Shown: one piece after another, positions 7,663 through 14,779 of the stretch
How positions within the stretch are numbered: position 1 is the stretch's first letter
Layout: each line of letters opens with the position of its first letter
Origin: a candidate division WOR-1 bacterium RIFOXYB2_FULL_42_35
GTDB lineage: Bacteria > Margulisbacteria > WOR-1 > O2-12-FULL-45-9
Assembly: GCA_001771545.1 (NCBI GenBank)
Contig: MEUC01000041.1
Coordinates: forward strand, 1 to 32,970
Length of the DNA: 32,970 bases
Direction of reading: 5' to 3'
Notes under the pieces: generated by a model
What the model saw: the letters and a program-made list of their open reading frames with translations, nothing else
Told to the model about the DNA's origin: nothing
The model's database searches: none
Translations under genes and position numbers: made by a program

Positions 7663-8187
7663 CTAAATCACCTCCTTATGATAAACAATGCAACTGGAAA
7701 CCAAATCAGCCGGCAGACCGACCCCAGCACCGCATAGATAAACCACAACTGGAATACCCCGAGCCACTGCCTGCCGAACTGTGTAAAGAGAACCGCGAGA
7801 TGAGCCATAGAGAAAAGCAACCACAACAGAGCAAGAAGAAACCAAAAGCCGATTGCGGCCCAAGAGCGCGGAAACTGCCTGCTGATATGGGGCACCGGGA
7901 GCAGCAGCACCCCAAATAACCTGGCCACCAGAGGCACAAAACTGCACTACCTGGGAACGGATAGAAGCAGGAAAACCAGAAACAGAGGACCACGCAGAGA
8001 AAACAACACCAGAACCAGCTGCCTGCTGCTGCAAAAGAGCAGACAGAGCAAACGAATCAGCGCCCAATGCACCACCAGAAGCAACCCGAAAACCACGAGC
8101 AAGATACGAGGAAACAACCAAGGAAACCAGCGGGGCAAAAGAAGCAGGAAGGGAACGGGAACCAACGACACCAACTAACTGACACAT
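7663..8187 (-). CDS. DprA-like SLOG (Rossmann) protein of atypical composition
   Basis: This 174-residue protein has the DprA/SLOG pattern: VGVVGSRSLP at the N-terminus, ASGGALGADSFAL (nucleotide-binding loop) near residue 37, LGRNRLLVSSCSVVVAF near residue 108 and GSSRGSLYTVRQA leading into the last helix. It is shorter than DprA (about 300-370), lacking the SAM-like and winged-helix domains, so it resembles stand-alone SLOG proteins that bind nucleotides or single-stranded DNA. Start: ATG with GGGAGG. Oddity: the coding strand is very poor in A; the protein has one Lys and very many Ala, Ser, Val and Gly. This also opens long stop-free frames in other readings. A large nested inverted repeat lies 33 bp upstream. 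Confidence 0.65.
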   Translation of the reverse strand: MCQLVGVVGSRSLPASFAPLVSLVVSSYLARGFRVASGGALGADSFALSALLQQQAAGSGVVFSAWSSVSGFPASIRSQVVQFCASGGQVIWGAAAPGAPYQQAVSALLGRNRLLVSSCSVVVAFLYGSSRGSLYTVRQAVARGIPVVVYLCGAGVGLPADLVSSCIVYHKEVI

Positions 8188-8220
8188 GCTAATACCTCCC
8201 TATGATATATATGCCTGAAA

Positions 8221-8474
8221 CTGCTCCAGGCATTGAGGTCCTAATAGCATTTTTTTCTTTTGTCACCCGGAAGTGCATATGCGAGGCGTAACGAGCATAT
8301 GCGCTGGAGGGCGAGGGTGACAAAAAAATTACACGAGGTTTATAGAATAATGATTATTTTGTCACCCGAGATTTAGTTCCGCACTTTCAAGTCCTTAAAT
8401 AAATAGCAAGAAAGTGCGGAACTAAATTGACAAAAATAAAGAAAAAAATGCTAGAATAAAAATGCCTGGAGCAG
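8221..8474. repeat. 254-bp nested inverted-repeat element
   Basis: Terminal inverted repeats of 14 bp (CTGCTCCAGGCATT, 8221-8234, and its perfect complement, 8461-8474) enclose a perfect 16-bp inner stem (TAGCATTTTTTTCTTT, 8245-8260, with 8438-8453). Inside are two more hairpins. One has a GTCACCC/GGGTGAC stem (8262-8268/8315-8321) around a GCATATGC pair (8272-8282/8295-8305). The other is a perfect 17-bp stem (8372-8388/8410-8426) with a 21-nt loop. GTCACCC occurs again at 8361-8367. No gene lies within, and no target duplication is evident. It could be a MITE-like element, a structured RNA or an attenuator between the envelope operon and the DprA-like gene. Confidence 0.75.
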
Positions 8475-8492
8475 TAAAAAGGAAAAAGGGAA

Positions 8493-8660
8493 TTAAAAAT
8501 TCCGACCCAGCATGCGGTCATAGTTGCTCATTATTTCGCCTTGGCTGTTAGATAAATCCAGAATCTCCAACCCGCCACAATAACGTTGTAGTAGAAACAT
8601 TTTGTATGGAGCGGCTAACAAAAGCGGAAGATAGATTAAGATCACAATACTGTGGATCAC
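8493..8660 (-). CDS. 55-residue hydrophobic peptide coupled to the upstream gene
   Basis: A GTG codon at 8660 overlaps the TGA stop of the beta-barrel-like gene (GTGA). It opens an uninterrupted frame of 55 residues to a TAA at 8493-8495. The N-terminus is one hydrophobic segment (IVILIYLPLLLAAPY) followed by a polar tail with ILDLSNSQGEIMSNYDRM. The overlap is typical of translational coupling, and the gene ends 18 bp before the nested repeat. It may be a small inner-membrane protein, or the decayed end of a longer gene. Family unknown. Confidence 0.5.
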   Translation of the reverse strand: MIHSIVILIYLPLLLAAPYKMFLLQRYCGGLEILDLSNSQGEIMSNYDRMLGRNF

Positions 8661-9247
8661 TTATCATCCCAATAGTGCTTGACGCCAAAACTTAGAACCA
8701 TGGGTACTTTTCGGCTTATATAATATGGGTGTAAAAGTGCTGGACAACTAAGCTCAATATTTGAGAGTGAATCAAAAAACCAAAACTCTATCCCTCCCGA
8801 AAAATTAATATCAGCAAAGACATTATTGGCATTATGAATAAAGGAGCCACCCTCTTTGCGCCAGGAATTAACACCATTTATAGCAGTACCGACAGAGACA
8901 TACGGTTTAATAAAAAGCAATTCAGGTAAATGAAAAATATTATTAATATTGAGAAAGCAGCCTGTTTCTGTATAAGTCGGAGTAGTGGCAGACTTAAAAA
9001 CATTGTTATCAGCAATAAAGCCAATTTCCAAAGCCAAGGTATAGAAGTTATTTTTCTTAAACAAATAGCTAACTTGCAATATAGTACCGGCTTCTGAAGA
9101 ATTAGAAGCAAACATCCCAAGATTGTTGATATAGCCATAGTCTAAGCCAAAGCCCATTTGGCCTGCTTGGCTCGGTACAACAAGGGAAAAAGAAAAAAAT
9201 AAAATACAAACAAAATAAAACATGGCTCTTTGAACAATTCTTCTCAT
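8657..9247 (-). CDS. Putative secreted or outer-membrane beta-barrel protein
   Basis: This 196-residue protein has a clear signal peptide (positive MRR start, hydrophobic core, cleavage near SQA-GQ). The rest is rich in alternating aromatic and glycine strands (for example GFGLDYGYINNLG, LEIGFIADN, KPYVSVGTAINGV) and ends in VLSFGVKHYWDDK, resembling small outer-membrane beta-barrels. The last residue is not the usual terminal aromatic. I chose the ATG at 9247 because AAGGGGG lies at a suitable distance; a further in-frame ATG at 9268 has no such site. Gene order places it after lnt in an envelope operon. Confidence 0.6.
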   Translation of the reverse strand: MRRIVQRAMFYFVCILFFSFSLVVPSQAGQMGFGLDYGYINNLGMFASNSSEAGTILQVSYLFKKNNFYTLALEIGFIADNNVFKSATTPTYTETGCFLNINNIFHLPELLFIKPYVSVGTAINGVNSWRKEGGSFIHNANNVFADINFSGGIEFWFFDSLSNIELSCPALLHPYYISRKVPMVLSFGVKHYWDDK

Positions 9248-9288
9248 TTCACAACCCCCTTTTATCAAAAAACTAATATCCGGTACTA

Positions 9289-10794
9289 CTAGGCAGTTTT
9301 CTTAGGATCTTGCCATGAGTGATAATAGATCCACATTAGCAGTATTCCGATTAGAAAAACAAAACATGCTAAAGGAAAAACATAGCCAATTTTATTATAG
9401 AAAGTTCGACCGGTAATAGGAACAACTTCAGCTACCCCATAAGCTGTTTTTCTATAAGGAATCTCTAATATCTTCCTGCCTAAATTATCAAAGATTGCTG
9501 AAGGCCCGGTTGTCCCAACATGAACAGCAAAACGGTTATTTTCAACGGCTCTTAAAGCCATTAAATTCCTGTGCAAATAAGGGATTATAGAGTTACCAAA
9601 AGCAGCATCAGATGAAATAAGAACTAAAACCTGCGCCCCAGCCTGGGTTAAACCGCGAGCTACCCAAGGACATAAAGATTCAAGACAGATCATTGCTCCA
9701 ATCTGCTTTAAACCAGATTGTGAAGGCAATGGTTGAAGCTTATTCCCACTATAATAATTATCTGATTCCGCGAAAGGAAAAAGTTTCTTTTTCTCGTATG
9801 TTCTAGTGGTATCTCCATCTTTTTTTAGAATAAAGGCTACATTGTAAACCTGATTATTTCTAACATGATTAATAAATGGCGTCCCAACCAATAACTCTGG
9901 CCCATAAGAAGTAACATTTTTATACAATCTATGGAGATATTGGTCATTTTGCAAAAGATAGTTGCCAGAAGACTCCGGCCAAATGATAAGTTTCGGGGAA
10001 TCCTTAAGTGTTTGCTGAGATAAATAGAGTAATTTGCTGTTAAAATAATTTTCAAACAACTTATTTTTCTCTATTAGAGCATACTCTGTCATCCCTAAAT
10101 TCGGTTGTATAACAGCAATTGGAATAACCCCAACAGCTTCTGATTGAGATATGTGAAGGGAGAAAGCACCAAAAATAAGATTAAGAACTTGCAGCATAAC
10201 AATTAGGTACAAGGAAAACCGCTGCCAGGGTAGTTTAACTTTAAGTAGAAAATTTGCAATCAAAACATTGGTTGCAATAATCAGAAAACTTAAGAAGGCT
10301 GCCCCCAAAAGACCAGCTGATTGAATAATAAGCGGATAAGGGGCTAAAGCACTGACGATCGGGGCAGTAAAAGAAATTGGCAGATAGGAAAGAAGGTATT
10401 GTGAGCTAACCCAACCTGCACCAAAAAAGATTGGAGCCAAGCCCCAGCCATAAACCCTAGATAAGAAAGCTGCTAAACTAAAGAAAAAGGCAATAACCAA
10501 AGCAATAGGAATAAAGACCAAAACAATCATCGTGACAAGAGGAACCCCTAAATTAAGGCTCAAAGCATCTAAGGGCGTTATTATTCCAAGACAAACAAAA
10601 TAAGCAAAGAGGAAATTAATTAAAAACAATCTCCACCCACTGATTTTGTAGTTAAGGATAAATAGAGGAACTAAACTAAAAAAGATAGCTAAAGGAACTA
10701 AAAATATTGGATTTGGCAGTGAGAATAATACACCTAGAACACCTAAGCAGAAAAGCCACAAGATCTTAGTGGCGCGCATCTTCGGAAATTCCAT
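9289..10794 (-). CDS. lnt: Apolipoprotein N-acyltransferase
   Basis: Lnt transfers an acyl chain from phospholipid to the N-terminal cysteine of lipoproteins in the inner membrane. This 501-residue protein has about six to seven hydrophobic segments in the first 215 residues, then a nitrilase domain with the expected triad: Glu274 (IIWPESSG), Lys335 (just before LFPFAE) and Cys370 (MICLES). The motif SSDAAFGNS and the RAVENNRF segment are also typical, and a final membrane helix closes the protein. Start: ATG at 10794, which overlaps the end of the propeller gene by 29 bases; ATG 10779 is an alternative and neither has a strong ribosome site. A lipoprotein gene lies in the same operon. Confidence 0.9.
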   Translation of the reverse strand: MEFPKMRATKILWLFCLGVLGVLFSLPNPIFLVPLAIFFSLVPLFILNYKISGWRLFLINFLFAYFVCLGIITPLDALSLNLGVPLVTMIVLVFIPIALVIAFFFSLAAFLSRVYGWGLAPIFFGAGWVSSQYLLSYLPISFTAPIVSALAPYPLIIQSAGLLGAAFLSFLIIATNVLIANFLLKVKLPWQRFSLYLIVMLQVLNLIFGAFSLHISQSEAVGVIPIAVIQPNLGMTEYALIEKNKLFENYFNSKLLYLSQQTLKDSPKLIIWPESSGNYLLQNDQYLHRLYKNVTSYGPELLVGTPFINHVRNNQVYNVAFILKKDGDTTRTYEKKKLFPFAESDNYYSGNKLQPLPSQSGLKQIGAMICLESLCPWVARGLTQAGAQVLVLISSDAAFGNSIIPYLHRNLMALRAVENNRFAVHVGTTGPSAIFDNLGRKILEIPYRKTAYGVAEVVPITGRTFYNKIGYVFPLACFVFLIGILLMWIYYHSWQDPKKTA

Positions 10795-11911
10795 AATAAG
10801 CGCCAGGGAACTTTTTAATAATTTTGTCTGTTTTAGTATCAAGGACTAACAAAGCTGGGGCTGTCCTTGATGGAGTCAGCATCATCTTGCCAACTGTAAT
10901 GTACATCTTCCCTGGCTTAACAACAGAAAACATGAGTTGAGAAGGAATCTTAAGCCGATTAATAACTTTATCTGTTTTAATATCAATAACCTCAACAGTG
11001 TTACGAGCAACCTTGTCATCCATGTGTTGCACATAGAGCTTCCCTACTGATTGGTCACAAGTTAACTTATAAGGATGACCGTCAATTTTTATCTTCTTGA
11101 TTAGTTTGCCAGTCTCAAATGAATAAACCAGTAATTCTTCATTAGGAGGAACCCAGCCGTCCAAGCTTCGCTCGCCTTTTGCCGCAGCAGCAACATAGAC
11201 TTTATCACCAACCGAGCAAACACCGTCGATAGTTTTATAGTCATGGGGGATATTCAGGATTTTAACAATCTCTTTTTTTCTAACATCAACAACATAAACA
11301 TCTCCAACTGCATCCTTACTAAAATCTATATTATTATTTTTATCTTTCATAATATAAAAAGAGGAAAAAAAGAGCAGGTTTTTACCATCAAAGAAAAGAT
11401 CATTAATGTTAGCCTGAGAAAAAGACGGTTCATTCTCCCTAATAAACAATCTCTTAACAACCTTTTTTGATTTGCGATCAATAAAAACAATACCACTTTT
11501 TAAGCGGCTTTCATCATTACCACGAACTTCCACAATCAAATCTTTTTCAGTTAGAATCATGTAACGAGGACCCCAAAGATCTTTAAAGCTGATAAAAGTA
11601 TCTATTTTCTTTTTCTCTGGATCAAAATACAATACTTCTCTGCCATAACGCCAAGGAGTACGATATTTAGCAATAAAACAGCCTACTTGCTCATCAATAA
11701 GAAAATTGTTGTAGCCGCTATTAAGCGGCAAAGGGATATTCCGAACGATTTCATCTTTATTAACATCGAATTTAACTAGAAATTCATGTGCGCCCTTATC
11801 ATCGTGGTCATAACGAAGGACATAGGCAAAGCGTCCCGGGGAAGCCGGGACGCTAGTTGCCATAAAGACTAACAAACAACAACAAAAGATAAAGAGTCTG
11901 TTTTGCTTCAT
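10766..11911 (-). CDS. Secreted beta-propeller (YncE-like) protein
   Basis: This 381-residue protein has an N-terminal signal peptide (hydrophobic core then SVPASPGRF). Repeating blades follow, of the type 'V.V.D....KIV..I.IP...', for example VVDVRKKEIVKILNIPHD, EVIDIKTDKVINRLKIP and LVLDTKTDKIIKKFPG. This matches YncE/cytochrome-D1-like propellers, which usually serve as periplasmic or surface binding proteins. The ATG overlaps the stop of the upstream amidase gene (ATGA), and the end overlaps lnt. The ligand cannot be told. Confidence 0.75.
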   Translation of the reverse strand: MKQNRLFIFCCCLLVFMATSVPASPGRFAYVLRYDHDDKGAHEFLVKFDVNKDEIVRNIPLPLNSGYNNFLIDEQVGCFIAKYRTPWRYGREVLYFDPEKKKIDTFISFKDLWGPRYMILTEKDLIVEVRGNDESRLKSGIVFIDRKSKKVVKRLFIRENEPSFSQANINDLFFDGKNLLFFSSFYIMKDKNNNIDFSKDAVGDVYVVDVRKKEIVKILNIPHDYKTIDGVCSVGDKVYVAAAAKGERSLDGWVPPNEELLVYSFETGKLIKKIKIDGHPYKLTCDQSVGKLYVQHMDDKVARNTVEVIDIKTDKVINRLKIPSQLMFSVVKPGKMYITVGKMMLTPSRTAPALLVLDTKTDKIIKKFPGAYYGISEDARH

Positions 11912-12870
11912 AAATAATTTAGATTAGCCGAGTAAGCAAAGTCAGCCCCAAGTTGATCCGAGTAATAAATATCATCGGGAGAAACCCCAATCCAGCTGAA
12001 ACCTGGTGCTCCCCAAGATCGATCTTGAATTTGGCTGTTAAAAACTCCTGTGTTATTAGAATCAAGATTAACACTCATATATGGAGATTTCTTAAAAGTA
12101 TTATACACCAATTTAGAGCAGTACATTGAGCCCACATCATCTTTATTGCTCCATTTTTCAACTAGAGTAATCAAACCAGCTCTGGCTGAAATTTGAGGGT
12201 AATATGGCTTACCTTGATAATTGTTAATGGCCCAGTTTAATGCGTTCCAAATATTCTCATAACTTGCTGTTTGAATTTTTTTACAGGTAAAGTATGAAAT
12301 ATTATTACCCCAACTACTAGGCGCATAATTCCTTGCAACTCCTCCCTCAGGCATAGATTCAAACACACGGTTATAGGAGATATCATCAACAATCGCTATG
12401 TGAGTCCAGTTAGAAATAATCTTAACTAACTCAGGGCCTTTCCCTTGTGCTCTCAGTAGGATCAAATCTCCTCTCATCCCGCCTTCTTGCCTAAACTTAT
12501 TCCAGTCAAAGGTAACTCTAGTGTTATCATTCCAAGAAGAATAAGCCTTAGCCTGTTTAACTCGATAAGAAGAGGCATTAGCTTGAAGTTTTGGGACAAC
12601 ACGATCTCTTTTTTCAGCTGCAGCTGCGGCAACAGGAAAGAAACCTAAATCAACCTTAGCATAGTACGGTTGATTATAATTAGAAAAAAAGAAATCCTCA
12701 TTACGCAGTCCCCGTCTCAAGTCTTCAAAAGAGTAATTGGGTGGCGGCGGCGGAGGGCTAAATTTACCACCTCCTCCTGCTGTGCTGCCTGTAAAAGAAA
12801 AAGCCATTGCAGCTTGAACTAAAACTGCACTTAATATTAGGGTAACTATAATTTTTCTTTTATTTTTCAT
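11908..12870 (-). CDS. Permuted papain-like amidase (YiiX/DUF830-type), secreted
   Basis: This 320-residue protein has a signal peptide ending near AMA-FSF, then Gly-rich and hexaproline (39-44) segments. The catalytic domain begins near 133: GDLILLR, His157 in THIAIVDD, Glu171 in FESMPEGGV, and near the end Cys251 in YCSKLVY. The order His before Cys is that of permuted NlpC/P60 (YiiX/YebB-like) enzymes, which act on amide or thioester bonds in peptidoglycan or lipid substrates. SD AGGAGGTG precedes the ATG. It follows the lipoprotein gene by 11 nt and overlaps the propeller gene. An envelope role is inferred; the substrate is unknown. Confidence 0.78.
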   Translation of the reverse strand: MKNKRKIIVTLILSAVLVQAAMAFSFTGSTAGGGGKFSPPPPPPNYSFEDLRRGLRNEDFFFSNYNQPYYAKVDLGFFPVAAAAAEKRDRVVPKLQANASSYRVKQAKAYSSWNDNTRVTFDWNKFRQEGGMRGDLILLRAQGKGPELVKIISNWTHIAIVDDISYNRVFESMPEGGVARNYAPSSWGNNISYFTCKKIQTASYENIWNALNWAINNYQGKPYYPQISARAGLITLVEKWSNKDDVGSMYCSKLVYNTFKKSPYMSVNLDSNNTGVFNSQIQDRSWGAPGFSWIGVSPDDIYYSDQLGADFAYSANLNYL

Positions 12871-12881
12871 TTTAACACCTC

Positions 12882-13538
12882 CTATTGTGTAACTGCCTTA
12901 ACAAAGGAATTAACTTTATCAGTAGGCAACTTAACTGAGTTTTCTGAAGCAGTCCCATCATCACCAGTCATCAAAGCATAACCAACTGTCATTGCTCCAA
13001 GTGGAGTCAGGCTAGACTTTTTTTCTGGATTAAGATTAGGAATTGAAGCTTCAACAACTGTCTTGGCTTTCAGCACAGTGTTATCATCAACTCTAACCCC
13101 ACTATCACTTCCCAACTCGTTGACCTTATCTGTTACAGTTCCAATATCAATAGGCGTCTTGATAACTTCTTCACCGCCAACCGCCATGACTTTGGCTGCT
13201 TCTCCATTCCTAGCTGCCACCTCTTGCCGGGCAATCTGCTTGATAAGATTTTGACCAAGAACAGTTTCCAGTGATTGGGCAGTTGGTTCTTCTTCTGTTC
13301 GATCAATACGGGAATCAACGTAAGTTATAAAACTGCTAACAGCCTTTTCAGCACTAGCCTGATCTTTAATCTCCCCTAGCTGCTTATCGAAGGCTGTAAG
13401 TTGAGCATTATTAGCAATGGTGGGAACATTATTCTCAAAGATAGAAACATCCCCTTTTTTTGACGAACCACAACCAATAAGGGTAAAAGATACCGCCAAA
13501 ACCAGGAACAAAACAAAATACTTGTTTTTCTGAATCAT
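12882..13538 (-). CDS. Lipoprotein of unknown function
   Basis: This 218-residue protein starts at ATG 13538, preceded by AGGAGG eight nt upstream; a GTG three codons earlier overlaps that site. A hydrophobic stretch leads to the lipobox LIGC with Cys23, followed by GSSKKGD. The mature part is helical and alanine-rich with no recognised motif. It is the first gene of the envelope operon that also encodes Lnt, the enzyme that would complete its acylation. A structured leader precedes it. Confidence 0.75.
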   Translation of the reverse strand: MIQKNKYFVLFLVLAVSFTLIGCGSSKKGDVSIFENNVPTIANNAQLTAFDKQLGEIKDQASAEKAVSSFITYVDSRIDRTEEEPTAQSLETVLGQNLIKQIARQEVAARNGEAAKVMAVGGEEVIKTPIDIGTVTDKVNELGSDSGVRVDDNTVLKAKTVVEASIPNLNPEKKSSLTPLGAMTVGYALMTGDDGTASENSVKLPTDKVNSFVKAVTQ

Positions 13539-13606
13539 GCTGTGCACCTCCTAAAAAAGATCAGATTACTCCTTAATTTAAAGTTGAACTATCACCTCCC
13601 CCTCAA

Positions 13607-13658
13607 AACAGCAAATCCCGCACCATGACCTCTAGGGTATACTGGCACGGGATCTGTT
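13607..13658 (-). promoter_or_regulatory. Structured leader hairpin upstream of the envelope operon
   Basis: On the minus strand the arm ATCCCGTGCCA pairs over 11 positions with TGGTGCGGGAT, using two G-U pairs. The stem extends through AACAG/CTGTT with a 3-nt bulge; the loop contains ACCCTAGAGGT. Read from the plus strand the two wobble positions become C-A mismatches, so the structure makes sense only as RNA from the minus strand. A GGGGGAGGTG lies just after it. It does not match any riboswitch class I know. The rest of 13548-14064 shows only short inverted repeats (for example 13738-13748 with 13793-13802) and no gene. Confidence 0.45.
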
Positions 13659-14064
13659 GCTTCACTTCTACAGTAATAATTAATATTTTTTTTCCTAACA
13701 TTCAAAGTATTAGCACTCTCAACATATAATGCCGCTTTGGTCCACCTTGAAACTAAGATTTGCTGTAAGAAAGCGAAAAAAATAAAATAAAAAAGTGGAC
13801 CAGCCTATAAGTAGAGTCACTCTCATATAAGGGGTATAGCAATTTTATTGCCACCTCGACTCACCCCTCGTAAAACTCGGGGTTCGCTCGGTGCAAGCAG
13901 GTTTTTTAGGGTAATTTACGCTTAGAACAAGTCAAAAAATGCTCATTTTTTCGACACAGGTGTCCGAGTTTTCGTCACCCCACGTTTTAAGGCTGTAAAA
14001 ATAGAGGAGAAGAGTTGGTTTGGCTTGGAAATTCTGGTGCCCAAATTTTCGACACCCTCAAGAT

Positions 14065-14430
14065 TTAGGCTTCTTCAATTTCTTCAGGTTTCTGCTGAGG
14101 AAGTTTACTTAAGTGTAAGAATACAGACCTGGACAGCATTTTCAGGGCCTTATTTTTGGTGCGGTGGATCTTTGATTTTGACATTTTGAGGCATTTAGAA
14201 ACTTCTCTTTCTGTATATTCCTCAAAGAAAATTAGTTTAACAATCTTTCTTTCTAGTGGAGGCAGGGTTTGAACTGCTAACTTAAGCAGGGTTGACTGGA
14301 TTAAGCCTTTATCTCCCTTTATAGATAACCGCTCATAATAATAGTGTTCATCATGGCTGCCAACTCTCTCCAAAGAGTCAGTTGGCAGAAACTTTACTTT
14401 AAACCTTTCAAACCATTCTTGGTTATCCAT
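14065..14430 (-). CDS. Sigma-70 region-4-like DNA-binding protein
   Basis: This 121-residue protein ends in a sigma-70 region 4 type helix-turn-helix: LPPLERKIVKLIFFEEYT, then EREVSKCLKMSKSKIHRTKNKALKML (about residues 56-100). The first 50 residues do not look like sigma region 2, so it is not a complete ECF sigma factor; it resembles the short sigma-like regulators of phages and mobile elements. Its ATG lies inside the end of the gene broken by the IS21 element (they overlap by 8 nt), so the insertion has probably cut it off from its original promoter. Confidence 0.7.
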   Translation of the reverse strand: MDNQEWFERFKVKFLPTDSLERVGSHDEHYYYERLSIKGDKGLIQSTLLKLAVQTLPPLERKIVKLIFFEEYTEREVSKCLKMSKSKIHRTKNKALKMLSRSVFLHLSKLPQQKPEEIEEA

Positions 14431-14593
14431 TACACACCCCTAATTTTCTTAAAGATGCTTGCGCAATAAGGATCATATTTTCCAGCACTCCCCTAACAAT
14501 ATTAATTTCCGAACCGATCAGATTCAGCCAAAGCGGAAAGCCTGCTTGTTTCAGCCAAAAAAGACCTTCGAAACAGGCTGAAAGTATTTCTTC
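14423..14593 (-). pseudogene. 3' part of a small gene split by IS21
   Basis: From the insertion point the minus strand reads on in frame as GluGluIle-LeuSerAlaCysPheGlu to a stop at 14423-14425, about 56 codons, overlapping the start of the sigma-like gene. It is helical, with LIGSEINIVRGVLENMILIA. Its 5' part is at 17228-17354. With the IS and one target copy removed the two parts join in frame to 96 codons. No family recognised. Confidence 0.7.
14587..14593. repeat. Target site duplication, left copy (TTTCTTC)
   Basis: TTTCTTC directly precedes the TG terminus of the IS21 element and is repeated at 17228-17234, directly after the CA terminus. Seven bases is within the range IS21 elements make. 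Confidence 0.8.
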
Positions 14594-14685
14594 TGCAAAA
14601 TCTGACGCATTCCGGCCACCGATTCTAATTCATTCCGGCCGGCCATTCTGATTCATTCCGGCCACCCATTCTAATGATTCCGGCC
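14594..14685. repeat. Left IS21 end with four spaced transposase-site repeats
   Basis: The 9-mer ATTCCGGCC occurs at 14609, 14632, 14655 and 14677, a spacing of 22-23 bp, about two helical turns. Such multiple terminal repeats are typical of IS21 ends and are probably IstA binding sites. Confidence 0.75.
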
Positions 14686-14779
14686 ACCCTAGCCACCTCA
14701 CCATGAATAAACCATAAATACAACCAAGGCACCCCAAATACCCACGGGATATTAAGATAGGGGTAAGGAGGTGCCAAGT

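Noticed and set aside
7644..8174. Long stop-free frames on both strands over the DprA-like gene
   Set aside because: They lack ribosome sites and recognisable motifs, and are explained by the adenine-poor composition of the real gene.
7663..8187. Variable repeat of a diversity-generating retroelement (because of low adenine)
   Set aside because: No reverse transcriptase, template repeat or C-type lectin fold is in the window, and the bias covers the entire gene.
8221..8474. CRISPR-like array
   Set aside because: The repeats are inverted and nested, not direct with regular spacers, and no cas operon is present.
13605..13660. Known riboswitch (c-di-GMP or other class)
   Set aside because: The hairpin lacks the conserved core bases of the classes I can recall, so I only call it a structured leader.
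13860..13895. Possible tRNA T-arm (CTCGGGGTTCGCTC)
   Set aside because: No matching acceptor, D-arm or anticodon stem could be formed around it.
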